DNA from: Phyllobacterium trifolii
GTDB taxonomy: Bacteria > Pseudomonadota > Alphaproteobacteria > Rhizobiales > Rhizobiaceae
Length of the DNA stretch: 64,000 nucleotides
Assembly: GCF_014192095.1 (NCBI RefSeq)
Contig: NZ_JACHXN010000003.1
Location: 1 to 64,000, forward strand
Reading direction: 5' to 3'
The position numbers and the translations under genes are program-made. Each line of letters opens with the position of its first letter. The first letter of the stretch is position 1. The notes beneath the pieces were generated by a model. It saw only the letters and a program-made list of their open reading frames with translations. It was not told the DNA's origin and ran no database searches. This document shows positions 1 to 9,310 of this stretch, in pieces.

Positions 1-285
1 GTCGTCAAGGATCCAGCCGAAGGACATCTATGCTGCGGTTCGGCCGGCACCTACAATATCATGCAGCCGGAGATCGCTCGCACGTTGCGGGATCGCAAGG
101 TGAGGAACATTGAAGCGACCGGCGCCAGCATCATTGCCACCGGAAATATCGGGTGCATCACCCAGATTGCCAGCGGTTCGAAATTGCCGATCGTCCACAC
201 TGTTGAGTTGCTAGACTGGGCTTATGGCGGGCCCCGGCCTGAAGGTGTGCCGGCGCCAAAATCATTCCTGCAAGCAGCAGAATGA
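1..285 (+). CDS. glcF: Glycolate oxidase iron-sulfur subunit, C-terminal part
   Basis: The frame is open from the first base, so this is the last 94 residues of a gene that begins upstream. It shows the CCG-type cysteine motif CCGSAGTYN (residues 11-19 of the visible part) and the later [11 protein letters not shown] motif, both typical of the C-terminal end of GlcF. GlcF is the Fe-S electron-transfer subunit of the GlcDEF glycolate oxidase, which makes glyoxylate from glycolate at the membrane. glcD and glcE would be expected upstream, outside the window. The gene ends at a TGA at 283-285 and is followed by two tandem hairpins. Family assignment rests on these motifs. A related heterodisulfide-reductase-type Fe-S protein is the alternative. 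Confidence 0.85.
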   Translation, partial: VVKDPAEGHLCCGSAGTYNIMQPEIARTLRDRKVRNIEATGASIIATGNIGCITQIASGSKLPIVHTVELLDWAYGGPRPEGVPAPKSFLQAAE

Positions 286-292
286 ATAAAGA

Positions 293-347
293 GGGCAGGG
301 ATTCAAGCGAACCCCTGCCCAATTCCCGGCACCGCCCCCGGTGCCGG
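293..347. terminator. Tandem hairpins between glcF and the L,D-transpeptidase
   Basis: Two inverted repeats follow the glcF stop. The first is GGGCAGGG (293-300) paired with the CCCTGCCC-type arm ending at 320. The second is CCGGCACCG (326-334) and CGGTGCCGG (339-347) around a 4-base C loop. There is no T run, so if they terminate transcription they are not the canonical type. The flanking genes converge, so the pair may serve both. Confidence 0.4.
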
Positions 348-360
348 CCCCCATAACTGT

Positions 361-1164
361 TTATCTCACAATGACCTTGGTACCGACGTTCACCCGTTCA
401 TAGAGATCGGTGACGTCTTCGTTGCGCATGCGAATGCAACCGCTAGAAACGGAATGACCGATTGTCCAGGGCGCATTGGTGCCATGAATGCGGTAAAGCG
501 TCGAGCCGAGATAGAGCGCGCGTGCTCCGAGTGGATTGGCAACGCCTCCCTCCATGTGCGCCGGGATTATGCGTCCCTTCAATCTCTCACGCTCGATCAT
601 CTGAGCAGGCGGATACCAATCGGGCCATTCAGCCTTGCGGCTGATCGCGTTGGTGCCAGACCAGCCAAAACCTTCCTTGCCGACGCCGACGCCATAGCGC
701 TGAGCGGTTCCACCGGCCTCGACCAGATACAGAAATCGTTGCGACGTATCGATGACGATGGTGCCAGGCTTTTCCGATCCGTCATAAGCAACCGTTTGCG
801 GCAGAAACTTCGGGTCCATGCCCCGCTGTTTTGGCTGGGCGTCTGCAGCCGGCTGTTCAGGGCGTTGAAACGAAACTTCACGAACGGCCGGATTTGCGTC
901 GACGTCTCGGCGAACCGCGCGGCGGTCCCGTTGCTTGACTGCGCGTACCGGTGGATCACTGAAAACCACATAGCCGCGAGGATTGACTGGTGCGCCGACT
1001 GGCCTTTGGCGCAGTTGCATCACCCAGGGCGCCGTAAGGTCGGGGCTCATGACCACAGGCGGCCTTGTTGCGTAACGCTCGCTGGCTATCGCACCGGGCA
1101 CATTGGCCACGACCAGGCAGGATGTCAGAAGCAGCAAGGCAGTTTTCATTTTGATTGTTCTCAA
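361..1164 (-). CDS. L,D-transpeptidase (YkuD family), exported
   Basis: The 267-residue protein has an N-terminal export signal, a basic Arg/Pro-rich linker and a C-terminal YkuD domain. The catalytic motif is HGTNAPWTIGHSVSSGCIR (227-245), with the active-site cysteine at 243 and the conserved His at 237. Enzymes of this family make 3-3 peptidoglycan cross-links or attach outer-membrane proteins to peptidoglycan in the periplasm. Which of these this one does cannot be told from sequence. A second possible start is Met6, and LTSC just after it resembles a lipobox, so it could be a lipoprotein; a signal-peptidase I site near residue 28 is equally possible. It is divergent from tag and convergent with glcF. 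Confidence 0.88.
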   Translation of the reverse strand: MRTIKMKTALLLLTSCLVVANVPGAIASERYATRPPVVMSPDLTAPWVMQLRQRPVGAPVNPRGYVVFSDPPVRAVKQRDRRAVRRDVDANPAVREVSFQRPEQPAADAQPKQRGMDPKFLPQTVAYDGSEKPGTIVIDTSQRFLYLVEAGGTAQRYGVGVGKEGFGWSGTNAISRKAEWPDWYPPAQMIERERLKGRIIPAHMEGGVANPLGARALYLGSTLYRIHGTNAPWTIGHSVSSGCIRMRNEDVTDLYERVNVGTKVIVR

Positions 1165-1337
1165 AAACTCTGCTGACAGGATTTGTCAGCTTTCGGGTTG
1201 AGTTTGCCCGTGCCGGGGTAGAAAAAAGTGAATCGCGATCGATAAAATGCGATTTTTTGTCGAAACTATTTGGTGTGGTTACCAGCTGGTTTTCAGAACT
1301 GGTTAACGTCCCGTAAAACATTCGAAGGGTAGGCAAT

Positions 1338-1985
1338 ATGCAAGATGATGTCCCGGTCAAGACTGGTCTGATGACAGGCGAGGATGGCGTCACCCGTTGC
1401 TTCTGGCCGGGCACTCTCCCCGAATATGTTCACTATCACGATCACGAATGGGGCAGGCCGGTTACGGATGATACGCGCTTGTTCGAGAAAATATGCCTCG
1501 AAGGGTTCCAGTCGGGTCTTTCCTGGCTGACCATATTGCGGAAACGCGAGAATTTTCGCGAGGCGTTCGACGGTTTCGACTATCGCCGTATCGCTCGCTA
1601 TGGCGAGAAGGATGTCGAACGGCTACTTGCCAATGCAGGTATTATCCGCCATCGCGGCAAGATCAACTCTGCAATCAACAATGCCAATCGCGCGATTGAA
1701 CTCGTCAAAGAGACAGGATCGCTTGCTGCCTATTTCTGGACCTTCGAGCCTCCGGCAGACGAGCGTCCCAAGGTGGTCGACTATCCGACGCTTGTTGCAA
1801 ACCCCACCTCGCCGACTTCGATCCGCTTGTCCAAGGATTTGAAGAAGCGTGGCTGGAGTTTCGTCGGCCCGACGACGATGTATGCACATATGCAAGCCAT
1901 GGGTCTCGTCAACGATCATATAGAAGGCTGCAAATGCCGTCAGGAAATTGAAAAGCTGCGTAGAGGTTTCAAACGTCCGCTTTAG
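1338..1985 (+). CDS. tag: DNA-3-methyladenine glycosylase I
   Basis: The 215-residue protein matches the Tag family along its length. Tag removes 3-methyladenine from alkylated DNA to start base excision repair. Visible family features are CFWPG with Cys21 and YHDHEWG with His34, matching the N-terminal zinc ligands of E. coli Tag. There is also ICLEGFQSGLSW with Glu55, the base-binding/catalytic glutamate, and a C-terminal GLVNDHIEGCKC segment carrying the other two zinc ligands. It is about 20 residues longer at the N-terminus than the E. coli enzyme. An internal Met12 would give a more typical length. It stands alone, divergent from the transpeptidase gene. Confidence 0.93.
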   Translation: MQDDVPVKTGLMTGEDGVTRCFWPGTLPEYVHYHDHEWGRPVTDDTRLFEKICLEGFQSGLSWLTILRKRENFREAFDGFDYRRIARYGEKDVERLLANAGIIRHRGKINSAINNANRAIELVKETGSLAAYFWTFEPPADERPKVVDYPTLVANPTSPTSIRLSKDLKKRGWSFVGPTTMYAHMQAMGLVNDHIEGCKCRQEIEKLRRGFKRPL

Positions 1986-2013
1986 TTCTCAAATCGCTGC
2001 GGCGTCATCAATC

Positions 2014-2042
2014 CTTGCCCTTGATGCACTGATCGGCTAGAG
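2014..2042 (+). promoter_or_regulatory. Candidate promoter for hisS-hisZ-hisG
   Basis: CTTGCC (2014-2019) is followed after exactly 17 bases by CTAGAG (2037-2042), close to the rhizobial vegetative consensus CTTGAC-N17-CTATAT. It ends 39 bases before the hisS start. No leader peptide or attenuator is apparent in the short leader. Confidence 0.35.
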
Positions 2043-2081
2043 CAAACCCGCTTCAGCAATCAAGAATTTCAAGGTTCCATC

Positions 2082-3596
2082 ATGGCAACGAAAGCAGATA
2101 GAGTTAAGGCACGGCTGCCACGAGGATTCGTGGATCGCGTGCCGGAGGATCTGCGCGCTGCCGAAAAGATGATGGCGGAAATTCGTAAGGTCTACGAGCT
2201 CTATGGTTTCGAGCCTGTCGAAACACCGCTCATTGAATACACCGATGCGTTGGGCAAGTTCCTGCCGGATCAGGATCGCCCCAACGAAGGTGTGTTTTCG
2301 TTTCAGGACGACGATGAGCAATGGTTGTCGCTGCGCTACGACCTGACTGCACCGCTGGCTCGCTACGTCGCCGAGCATTTTGAGAGCATTCCCAAACCCT
2401 ATCGCAGCTACCGCGCCGGCTGGGTGTTCCGCAACGAGAAACCGGGCCCCGGCCGCTTCCGCCAATTCATGCAGTTCGATGCCGACACGGTTGGCGCACC
2501 ATCCGTCTCGGCGGATGCGGAGATGTGCATGATGATGGCCGACGTGATGGAGGCGTTGGGGATCAAGCGGGGCGATTACGTGATCCGCGTCAACAACCGC
2601 AAAGTTTTGGACGGCGTGCTCGACGCGATCGGCCTGGATGGTGACGAGAACAGCGGCAAGCGTTTGGTCGTATTGCGCGCAATCGACAAACTGGACAAAT
2701 TCGGCCCCGATGGCGTGCGTGAATTGCTGGGCAAGGGCCGTCTCGACGAGAGCGGTGACTACACGAAGGGCGCTGGTCTAGACGAGGCTGCTATCGCCAA
2801 GGTGATCGATTTCACATCCGCGGGTGGCGCCACGGGCGGCGAGACGATTGCCAACCTTGAACGTGTCGTCACCGGCAATGACAAGGGCGTAGAGGGAGTT
2901 GTAGAACTTACAACAATTGAGGCGCTTTGCTCGGCAGCGGGCTATGAAGGCCGTGTCAAGATTGACCCCTCTGTCGTGCGCGGTCTGGAATACTACACCG
3001 GCCCGGTATTCGAAGCAGAGTTGACGTTCGACGTTACCAATGAAAAGGGCGAAAAGGTTGTATTCGGTTCTGTCGGCGGCGGTGGCCGTTATGACGGGCT
3101 TGTCTCCCGCTTCCGCAGCGAGCCAGTGCCCGCAACTGGCTTTTCCATCGGTGTTTCGCGCCTGATGACAGCGCTTAAAAACCTTGGCAAGCTCGATACG
3201 TCCGACAATATCGGCCCGGTCGTCGTGCTCGTTATGGACAGGGATACGGCTAGCCTTGGCCGCTACCAGAAAATGGTGTCGGACCTGCGGCAGGCCGGCA
3301 TTCGCACTGAAATGTATCTTGGCGGGTCCGGCATGAAGCCACAGATGAAATATGCCGATCGCCGCGGTGCGCCTTGCGTGATAATTCAGGGATCGCAGGA
3401 GCGCGACAATGGCGAAGTACAGATCAAGGATCTGATTGAGGGCGCGCGTCTTTCGGCGGAAATCGAGGACAATGTCACGTGGCGTGAGGGCCGTCCCGCA
3501 CAGATCACAGCCAAGGAAAGCGATCTGGTCACTGAGGTGCGCAAAATTCTTGAAGCGCAGGCGGAAGACCGTGCCAATGCGGCGAAGGCCGTTTGA
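2082..3596 (+). CDS. hisS: Histidyl-tRNA synthetase
   Basis: This 504-residue class II aminoacyl-tRNA synthetase charges tRNA-His. The histidine-binding signature [12 protein letters not shown] lies near residue 300, and [11 protein letters not shown] (motif 3 region) near residue 330. The anticodon-binding domain follows at the C-terminus. At about 500 residues it is longer than the roughly 420-residue enteric enzyme but typical of alphaproteobacteria. It begins a tight block with hisZ (6-base gap) and hisG (4-base overlap). The block groups tRNA-His charging with the first step of histidine synthesis, so histidine supply and demand may be expressed together. Confidence 0.96.
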   Translation: MATKADRVKARLPRGFVDRVPEDLRAAEKMMAEIRKVYELYGFEPVETPLIEYTDALGKFLPDQDRPNEGVFSFQDDDEQWLSLRYDLTAPLARYVAEHFESIPKPYRSYRAGWVFRNEKPGPGRFRQFMQFDADTVGAPSVSADAEMCMMMADVMEALGIKRGDYVIRVNNRKVLDGVLDAIGLDGDENSGKRLVVLRAIDKLDKFGPDGVRELLGKGRLDESGDYTKGAGLDEAAIAKVIDFTSAGGATGGETIANLERVVTGNDKGVEGVVELTTIEALCSAAGYEGRVKIDPSVVRGLEYYTGPVFEAELTFDVTNEKGEKVVFGSVGGGGRYDGLVSRFRSEPVPATGFSIGVSRLMTALKNLGKLDTSDNIGPVVVLVMDRDTASLGRYQKMVSDLRQAGIRTEMYLGGSGMKPQMKYADRRGAPCVIIQGSQERDNGEVQIKDLIEGARLSAEIEDNVTWREGRPAQITAKESDLVTEVRKILEAQAEDRANAAKAV

Positions 3597-3602
3597 ATTC
3601 GG

Positions 3603-4733
3603 ATGGTCGCCTCCAGAGCCCCAGCTTTTTCCAATGAACTTGCCGCGCTGATTTCTGGCCGGGATGCTGAGCTCGTTGATATTCCCGTTATTCAGCCTGC
3701 CGACCAGTTCCTTGACATGGCGGGCGAAGACTTGCGCCGCCGCATCTTTCTGACAGAAAACGAAAACGGCGAGAGCCTGTGTCTTCGCCCGGAATTCACG
3801 ATTCCCGTTTGCCGCAATCATATCGAACGTAACGCCGCGACGCCAAAACGCTATGCCTATCTGGGCGAGGTGTTCCGCCAGCGCCGCGATGGCGGTAACG
3901 AGTTTTTCCAGGCCGGCATAGAGGATCTTGGTGATGCCAACCGGGCTCGTGCTGATGCGCGATCGCTGGCCGATGCTATTGCCGCGATCCGCCTTATTGC
4001 TCCCGATGCACAACTCGAAACCCTGCTCGGCGACCAGGCGATTTTCGAGTCGGTACTGGCGGCGCTCGGCCTGCCGCGAGGCTGGCAGAAAAAACTCGCG
4101 CGCGCCTTTGGGAATCCTGGTCAATTGAAGGGTTTGCTCAAGGACCTTTCGTCGGACCGGCAAAGCGATACGCTACCACATTATCTCACGGCACTGGTCG
4201 AAAAAGGCGATGAAGCCGGACTGGCCATTGCGCTCGAACAGGATATGCGGGTTGCTGGTATTTCCCCGGCCGCAGGTCGCGCACCGATCGAGATCGCGCG
4301 CCGCTTGATCGAAAAGGCAGCGCTTGCTTCAGTAAGGCTGCCCGCCAAGGCCTTCTCTGCTTTGGAGAGCTTTCTTGCGATCCGCGTACCACTGCGATCT
4401 GCCGCGGGTGAATTGCTCGGTTTCGCGCGCGCCAACGAGTTCGATCTTGGGCCAGCGCTGGAACAATTCGAAGCGCGGGCGGCCTCGGTTGTCGAAGCGG
4501 GCATCGGAGATGAGACGATTATCTATGACGCCGCGTTCGGACGCCCGCTCGATTACTATACCGGTCTCGTCTATGAAACGCGCGCGCTGAACCATATTGA
4601 CCTCGGCGCGATCGTGGGTGGCGGGCGTTATGACCGGTTGCTGACGATGCTCGGAGCCGTTGGCTCCATTCCAGGTGTCGGATTCTCGATCTGGCTCGAC
4701 AGGCTTGAACAGATCGCGGGAGAGGCAAAATGA
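3603..4733 (+). CDS. hisZ: ATP phosphoribosyltransferase regulatory subunit
   Basis: HisZ (376 residues) is a catalytically inactive histidyl-tRNA synthetase paralogue. It assembles with short-form HisG into the octameric ATP phosphoribosyltransferase and gives it histidine feedback control. The sequence keeps synthetase-like segments: [10 protein letters not shown] near residue 85, [11 protein letters not shown] near 315, and [10 protein letters not shown] after it. It has no anticodon-binding domain, which explains its shorter length. It sits between hisS and hisG, and the hisG start overlaps its stop as ATGA. The paralogue beside its parental gene type is normal for Rhizobiales. Confidence 0.95.
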   Translation: MVASRAPAFSNELAALISGRDAELVDIPVIQPADQFLDMAGEDLRRRIFLTENENGESLCLRPEFTIPVCRNHIERNAATPKRYAYLGEVFRQRRDGGNEFFQAGIEDLGDANRARADARSLADAIAAIRLIAPDAQLETLLGDQAIFESVLAALGLPRGWQKKLARAFGNPGQLKGLLKDLSSDRQSDTLPHYLTALVEKGDEAGLAIALEQDMRVAGISPAAGRAPIEIARRLIEKAALASVRLPAKAFSALESFLAIRVPLRSAAGELLGFARANEFDLGPALEQFEARAASVVEAGIGDETIIYDAAFGRPLDYYTGLVYETRALNHIDLGAIVGGGRYDRLLTMLGAVGSIPGVGFSIWLDRLEQIAGEAK

Positions 4734-5428
4734 CGGTTACCTTGGCCCTTCCATCCAAAGGCCGTCTCAAGGATCAGGCGCTTGGTGTGCTTGAAAGCGC
4801 CGGTCTCAGCGTGATCCTGCCCAACGATCAACGTAACTACCGGGCGCAGGTCAAAGGCGAAAGCCAGATCGATATTCTGTTTCTCTCCGCCTCGGAAATT
4901 GCGCGCGAGCTTGGCTATGGCAGTGTAGATCTCGGCATCACGGGTGAAGACTTGATCCGCGAGACTTTGTCATCGGCCGATGAGCGTGTTCAGATCGAAG
5001 CACGGCTCGGTTTCGGCCAAGCGGACGTTGTGGTCGCGGTGCCCGAGGTCTGGTACGACGTATCGAGCATGGCCGATCTTGATGACGTTGCCGCTGATTT
5101 CCGCCAGCGCCATGGCCGGCGTCTGCGCATCGCCACCAAATATTGGCGTCTCACACAGCAGTTCTTTTCGCAGATGCATGGCATTCAGGTCTATCGCATC
5201 GTCGAGAGTCTTGGCGCCACCGAGGGCGCTCCCGCCTCGGGCTCCGCTGATATTATCGTCGATATCACATCGACAGGATCGACGCTGCAAGCCAATCATC
5301 TCAAGGTTCTTGACGACGGAACAATCCTCAAATCGGAAGCCTGTCTGATTTCATCGCGTGGTACAGCCGAGGCTAGCACAGTCGAAAAACTGTCGCGGCG
5401 TATCGGGGCCGCTTTGAACAAAGGCTGA
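4730..5428 (+). CDS. hisG: ATP phosphoribosyltransferase, short form
   Basis: HisG catalyses the first committed step of histidine synthesis, joining ATP and PRPP to give phosphoribosyl-ATP. The 232-residue length shows the short form, which lacks the C-terminal regulatory domain and depends on HisZ, encoded just upstream. The PRPP-binding segment [18 protein letters not shown] is present near residues 173-190. [17 protein letters not shown] at the N-terminus is typical of the family. Translation is probably coupled to hisZ through the ATGA overlap. Confidence 0.96.
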   Translation: MTVTLALPSKGRLKDQALGVLESAGLSVILPNDQRNYRAQVKGESQIDILFLSASEIARELGYGSVDLGITGEDLIRETLSSADERVQIEARLGFGQADVVVAVPEVWYDVSSMADLDDVAADFRQRHGRRLRIATKYWRLTQQFFSQMHGIQVYRIVESLGATEGAPASGSADIIVDITSTGSTLQANHLKVLDDGTILKSEACLISSRGTAEASTVEKLSRRIGAALNKG

Positions 5429-5541
5429 TTTTCATCAACTCTCCGTGATTCCAGGCTGGTTGTGTAACCTTTCCGGCCGTCCTTGCGTATCTCCCTGCAG
5501 AAACCGGGTATTATCGGTACATTGGCACAGGGAGTTCAGCC

Positions 5542-6036
5542 ATGATGACACGTCGAACACTTTTTGGCGGTGCTATAGCAGGGCTTGGTGCGTTCGTGGC
5601 CACGCGCTTTGCGAGCGGCCCCGCCGCCCATGCAGCCGGCTCTTTCGAAGTTGAGCACTCCGATGCGGAATGGAAAAAGCTGCTGACGCCGGAGCAGTAC
5701 GATGTATTGCGGCAGGAGGGAACGGAGCGTCCCTTCTCAAGCCCGTTGGATCATGAGAAACGCAAAGGCACGTTTGCATGTGCCGGCTGCGATTTGCCTC
5801 TCTTCGATTCAGACACGAAGTTCGATAGCGGCACTGGCTGGCCGAGTTTCTGGATGCCGATAAAGGGCGCCGTCAATGAGGAGACGGATCGGTCGTTTGG
5901 CATGGCGCGCACCGCGGTCTCGTGCCATCGCTGCGGGGGTCACCTTGGCCATGTTTTCGACGATGGCCCGAAACCGACGGGCCTGCGCTATTGCATGAAT
6001 GGCGTTGCGTTGAAATTCAAACCTGTTGCTGCCTGA
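5542..6036 (+). CDS. msrB: Peptide-methionine (R)-S-oxide reductase, Tat-exported
   Basis: MsrB reduces the R epimer of methionine sulfoxide in proteins. Structural zinc ligands are Cys80/Cys83 and Cys128/Cys131 (CAGC and CHRC). The catalytic cysteine is Cys151 in LRYCMNG. The first 33 residues form a twin-arginine signal (TRRTLFGG then a hydrophobic stretch ending AHAAG), so the enzyme should be exported folded, with zinc loaded. It is followed directly by a repeat element and then msrA, giving a periplasmic repair pair for both sulfoxide epimers. The Tat signal is the unusual feature, since most MsrB proteins are cytoplasmic. Confidence 0.93.
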   Translation: MMTRRTLFGGAIAGLGAFVATRFASGPAAHAAGSFEVEHSDAEWKKLLTPEQYDVLRQEGTERPFSSPLDHEKRKGTFACAGCDLPLFDSDTKFDSGTGWPSFWMPIKGAVNEETDRSFGMARTAVSCHRCGGHLGHVFDDGPKPTGLRYCMNGVALKFKPVAA

Positions 6037-6080
6037 GCAATTCCAGGAAAAGTGGGAACCGGTTTTCCGTCCGGAATTGC
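6037..6080. repeat. Palindromic intergenic repeat, copy 1
   Basis: This 44-base imperfect palindrome starts at the base after the msrB stop. Outer arms GCAATTCC (6037-6044) and GGAATTGC (6073-6080) pair perfectly, with AGGAAAA opposite TTTTCCG inside. The right half plus GCGTAAA recurs in a shortened copy at 50762-50796, which suggests a dispersed family. In the msrB-msrA message it would fold into a hairpin. Confidence 0.6.
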
Positions 6081-6112
6081 GTAAACATCAAATAGCTAGA
6101 AGGACAAAACCT

Positions 6113-6802
6113 ATGAAACTTCGTCAAATTCTGCTCGCCACGGCGATTCTGTTGGCTCCCGGTTTTGCTCTTGCCGGGGAGGATGTCACCATAGTGCCAC
6201 CGCCGGCGCTCGATCAAACGACGCCGGCCAAAAGCGAGACCATCGTCCTCGCCGGCGGCTGCTTCTGGGGCGTTCAAGGCGTCTATCAGCACATGAAGGG
6301 CGTAAGCAGTGCCGTTTCCGGCTACTCCGGCGGTAAGAAAGAAACGGCGAGCTATGAGATTGTCAGCGGCGGCGACACGGGGCATGCTGAATCCGTCGAG
6401 GTGACTTTCGATCCGAAGACTGTCAGCCTTGGCAAAATCCTGCAGGTTTATTTCTCGGTGGTTCATAATCCGACGGAACTCAATCGTCAGGGGCCAGATA
6501 CGGGGACGCAGTATCGCTCGGCGATTTTCACGACCAGTGCCGATCAGGAAAAGGTAGCCAAAGCTTACATTGCCCAGCTTGATAAGGCGAAAGTCTATTC
6601 CGACCCGATCGTTACCAAAATCTCGTCGCTCGAAAAATTTTATCCAGCCGAGGCCTATCATCAGGACTACGCCACGATCAATCCGACCCAGCCTTATATC
6701 ACCTATTACGATCTGCCAAAAATTGAAAACCTGAGCAAGTTGTTCCCGCAGGACTATCGGGACAAGCCTGTATTGGTCAGCGAGGCGAAAGCTTCGAACT
6801 GA
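6113..6802 (+). CDS. msrA: Peptide-methionine (S)-S-oxide reductase, Sec-exported
   Basis: MsrA reduces the S epimer of methionine sulfoxide. The active-site motif GGCFWGVQG places the catalytic cysteine at residue 50, and the family motifs GDTGHAESVEV and YHQDY follow. I start at 6113, not an upstream in-frame ATG at 6026, because MKLRQILLATAILLAPGFALAG is a clear Sec signal peptide. The upstream extension would also be encoded by the repeat element. The product (229 residues) is periplasmic and complements Tat-exported MsrB from the preceding gene. A strong terminator follows. Confidence 0.94.
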   Translation: MKLRQILLATAILLAPGFALAGEDVTIVPPPALDQTTPAKSETIVLAGGCFWGVQGVYQHMKGVSSAVSGYSGGKKETASYEIVSGGDTGHAESVEVTFDPKTVSLGKILQVYFSVVHNPTELNRQGPDTGTQYRSAIFTTSADQEKVAKAYIAQLDKAKVYSDPIVTKISSLEKFYPAEAYHQDYATINPTQPYITYYDLPKIENLSKLFPQDYRDKPVLVSEAKASN

Positions 6803-6820
6803 ATCCTGCTGTTTCCATAG

Positions 6821-6849
6821 AAAAAAGGCCGCTATGAGCGGCCTTTTTT
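6821..6849. terminator. Bidirectional rho-independent terminator
   Basis: The perfect inverted repeat has arms AAAAAAGGCCGCT and AGCGGCCTTTTTT around a 3-base loop. It has a T run on either strand, so it can end both msrA and the convergent doxX gene. Confidence 0.9.
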
Positions 6850-6866
6850 ACTTCGGTCAAATGCGA

Positions 6867-7253
6867 TCAGCCACGCTTGGCGTCTACCGAGAGAGCGCCT
6901 GCACCGTACTGGGCGAGTACGAAGAAGCCACCGGCGATGGCAAGGTTCTTGAAGAAGTTGATCTGGTTCGCTTGGTCCCATGGAACCAGGTGACCAACAA
7001 ATGCTGCGGCAATGGTAAATAGGCCAAGCAGGATTGCAGCATAGCGTGTCTGAAAGCCGACGAGTACGGCAAGTCCGCCAAACAACTCAACCAGACCAAC
7101 GATGACTGCGGTAACTTCCGGAAGAGGAAGGCCCTTGGCAGCGAAGTACCCTCCCGTGGCGCCAAGAGCGGTCAGCTTGCCGAAGCCAGCAGGAATGAAC
7201 AGAATCGAAAGTAGAATACGACTGATTAGTGTAACTAGGGCATTGTTAGACAT
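6867..7253 (-). CDS. DoxX-family membrane protein
   Basis: The 128-residue protein has four hydrophobic segments and the DoxX-family N-terminal pattern ILLSILFIPAGFGKL, followed by GATGGYFAAKGLP and GLVELFGGLAVLVGFQTR. DoxX/DoxD-like proteins are small inner-membrane proteins. Some are linked to thiosulfate:quinone oxidation or redox stress, but the role of most is unknown. It lies downstream of fumC on the same strand with a gap of about 100 bases, probably with its own promoter, and ends at the shared terminator. No specific function is assigned. Confidence 0.8.
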   Translation of the reverse strand: MSNNALVTLISRILLSILFIPAGFGKLTALGATGGYFAAKGLPLPEVTAVIVGLVELFGGLAVLVGFQTRYAAILLGLFTIAAAFVGHLVPWDQANQINFFKNLAIAGGFFVLAQYGAGALSVDAKRG

Positions 7254-7361
7254 AAGAGATCTCTCCGGGTTTGGCGTTGACCCCCCAATAGCTAAATCCG
7301 ATTGTCAAACAAAGCCATTATTTTCTCTACACATTGTTCACAAGAGAACGGTTTTTCAATC

Positions 7362-8756
7362 TCACTCTGGCGCAATCATACGTTCCGGGCGAACGAGGCG
7401 ATCATAGTCTTCGGCTGAGACGTGACCGCTGGCTAGGGCTTCTTCCCTCAGTGTCGTACCATTCTTGTGGGCTGTCTTGGCTATCTTGGCAGCATTGTCA
7501 TAGCCGATAGCCGGGGCCAAGGCCGTGACAAGCATCAATGAACGCTCAAGCAGGTCCTTGATACGGACTTCATCCGCCTCAATACCGTCGACGCAATTAT
7601 CGGCAAAGGAGATCATCGCATCGGAGAGAATGCGGACCGACTGAAGCACGTTCAATGCAACCACAGGCTTGAATACATTGAGCTCGAAATGGCCCTGGCT
7701 GGCTGCGACGGTCACGGTAGCGTTGTTGCCGAACACCTGTGTGGCCACCATGGTCAGTGCTTCGGCTTGAGTCGGATTGACCTTGCCAGGCATGATTGAT
7801 GAGCCCGGTTCGTTTTCGGGCAGCTTCAACTCACCGAGACCGGAGCGAGGACCGGAGCCGAGAAAACGGATGTCATTGGCAATCTTGAACAGATCGGTGG
7901 CAAGCGCATTGAGGCTGCCGTGGAAGTTTGTGAGTGCACCGTGGCTGGCCAGTGCCTCGAACTTGTTTGGTGCCGTTTTGAAGGGAAGGCCGGTAATATC
8001 GGATACGGCCTCGGCAAATCCGGTATCGAAGCCAATGGGCGCATTGAGGCCGGTACCGACGGCGGTGCCGCCCTGTGCCAAAAGGAACACGTCCGCCAAG
8101 CTTTGTTCGATGCGCTTGTACGCGTATTCCAGCGCAGCCCGGTAGCCCGAGAATTCCTGACCAAGCGTGACTGGGGTTGCATCCTGCGTATGTGTGCGGC
8201 CGATCTTGATGATGTCTGCAAAGGCCTCTTCTTTTTTGGCCAGCGCCGCCGTCAGATGGTTCAGTGCTGGAAAGAGACGCTCTGTCGCTTCCACTGCTGT
8301 GGCAATGTGGATTGCAGTCGGAAATGTATCGTTCGACGATTGGCTCATATTGACGTGATCATTGGGATGAACCGGCTTTTTCGAGCCCTTGGTTCCGCCC
8401 AACATTTCGATAGCGCGATTGGAAATCACCTCGTTGGCATTCATATTCGACTGCGTGCCTGATCCCGTCTGCCAGACGACGAGCGGGAAATGGTCATCCA
8501 GCTTGCCTTCAATGACTTCTTCGGCAGCGACGGTGATGGCGCGGCCAATTACTTCGTCGAGCTTGCCAAGTGCCATGTTGGTTTCCGCGGCGGCGCGTTT
8601 TGCTATGCCGAGAGCACGTACAAGCGGGATCGGCATTCTTTCGCCGCCGATTTTGAAATTGTGCAGTGAGCGTTCGGTTTGTGCGCCCCAATATTTGTCC
8701 GAGGCAACTTCGATCGGGCCAAAAGTATCTGTTTCGGTACGCGTAGAGCTCATCAT
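7362..8756 (-). CDS. fumC: Fumarate hydratase class II
   Basis: FumC interconverts fumarate and malate in the TCA cycle without an Fe-S cluster, so it resists oxidants. The 464-residue length is typical. The superfamily signature [17 protein letters not shown] carries the loop serine. [20 protein letters not shown] carries the catalytic His region, and [11 protein letters not shown] is an additional substrate-site segment. Two adjacent ATG codons open the frame, and either may be used. It is divergent from the SRPBCC gene. Confidence 0.96.
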   Translation of the reverse strand: MMSSTRTETDTFGPIEVASDKYWGAQTERSLHNFKIGGERMPIPLVRALGIAKRAAAETNMALGKLDEVIGRAITVAAEEVIEGKLDDHFPLVVWQTGSGTQSNMNANEVISNRAIEMLGGTKGSKKPVHPNDHVNMSQSSNDTFPTAIHIATAVEATERLFPALNHLTAALAKKEEAFADIIKIGRTHTQDATPVTLGQEFSGYRAALEYAYKRIEQSLADVFLLAQGGTAVGTGLNAPIGFDTGFAEAVSDITGLPFKTAPNKFEALASHGALTNFHGSLNALATDLFKIANDIRFLGSGPRSGLGELKLPENEPGSSIMPGKVNPTQAEALTMVATQVFGNNATVTVAASQGHFELNVFKPVVALNVLQSVRILSDAMISFADNCVDGIEADEVRIKDLLERSLMLVTALAPAIGYDNAAKIAKTAHKNGTTLREEALASGHVSAEDYDRLVRPERMIAPE

Positions 8757-8891
8757 GCACTTTTCCTGATGGGAGTTGGCAGATCACTACTGCGAAGCTC
8801 GACGGGAGGCAAGGTTCGAGCGGCAAATGTTGGCCGGAAAACGATGCCGTGCTAAGTTAAAATCGATTAGAGCATGCAGGGAGGACAGGGC

Positions 8892-9302
8892 ATGGCGACG
8901 CATGAAGCGCGAACCCTTCAAATTTCCATTCAGCGATCTTGGCGCGACGTCTATGACTACGCAAGCATCCCGGAAAACCTGCCGGAATGGGCCTCCGGAT
9001 TAACTTCTGCCTTGCAAAGGTCGGGCGACGAATGGCTGGCAGACAGTCCTGCCGGTAAGCTCAGGCTGCGTTTTGCACCACCAAACAAGTTTGGTGTTCT
9101 CGATCACTGGGTCATCACCGAAACTGGCGAGGAGGTTTATATTCCATTGCGCGTTGTCGCCAACGGAGAAAATTCGGAGGTGACATTCACTTTATTCCGG
9201 CTGCCGGGAATGGACGACGAAAAATTCACTGCCGACGCGGCCTGGGTAATGCGTGACCTGCAGAAACTCAAGGACGTGCTCGAAGCACAACTTGTAGCGT
9301 GA
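8892..9302 (+). CDS. SRPBCC-fold small protein
   Basis: The 136-residue protein begins ATHEARTLQISIQRSWRDVY and has alternating strands with a C-terminal helix ending LQKLKDVLEAQL, as in START/polyketide-cyclase-like SRPBCC proteins. These bind hydrophobic ligands, and the ligand here is unknown. I chose 8892 because GGAGGA (8880-8885) lies just upstream; an earlier ATG at 8874 has no such site. A VOC-family gene follows after 8 bases, so the two are probably co-transcribed. The fold assignment is tentative. Confidence 0.7.
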   Translation: MATHEARTLQISIQRSWRDVYDYASIPENLPEWASGLTSALQRSGDEWLADSPAGKLRLRFAPPNKFGVLDHWVITETGEEVYIPLRVVANGENSEVTFTLFRLPGMDDEKFTADAAWVMRDLQKLKDVLEAQLVA

Positions 9303-9310
9303 GGTGAAAA

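Noticed and set aside
2778-4163. A 461-codon open frame on the minus strand across hisS and hisZ
   Set aside because: It overlaps two certain genes in antisense, crosses their border and has no family features.
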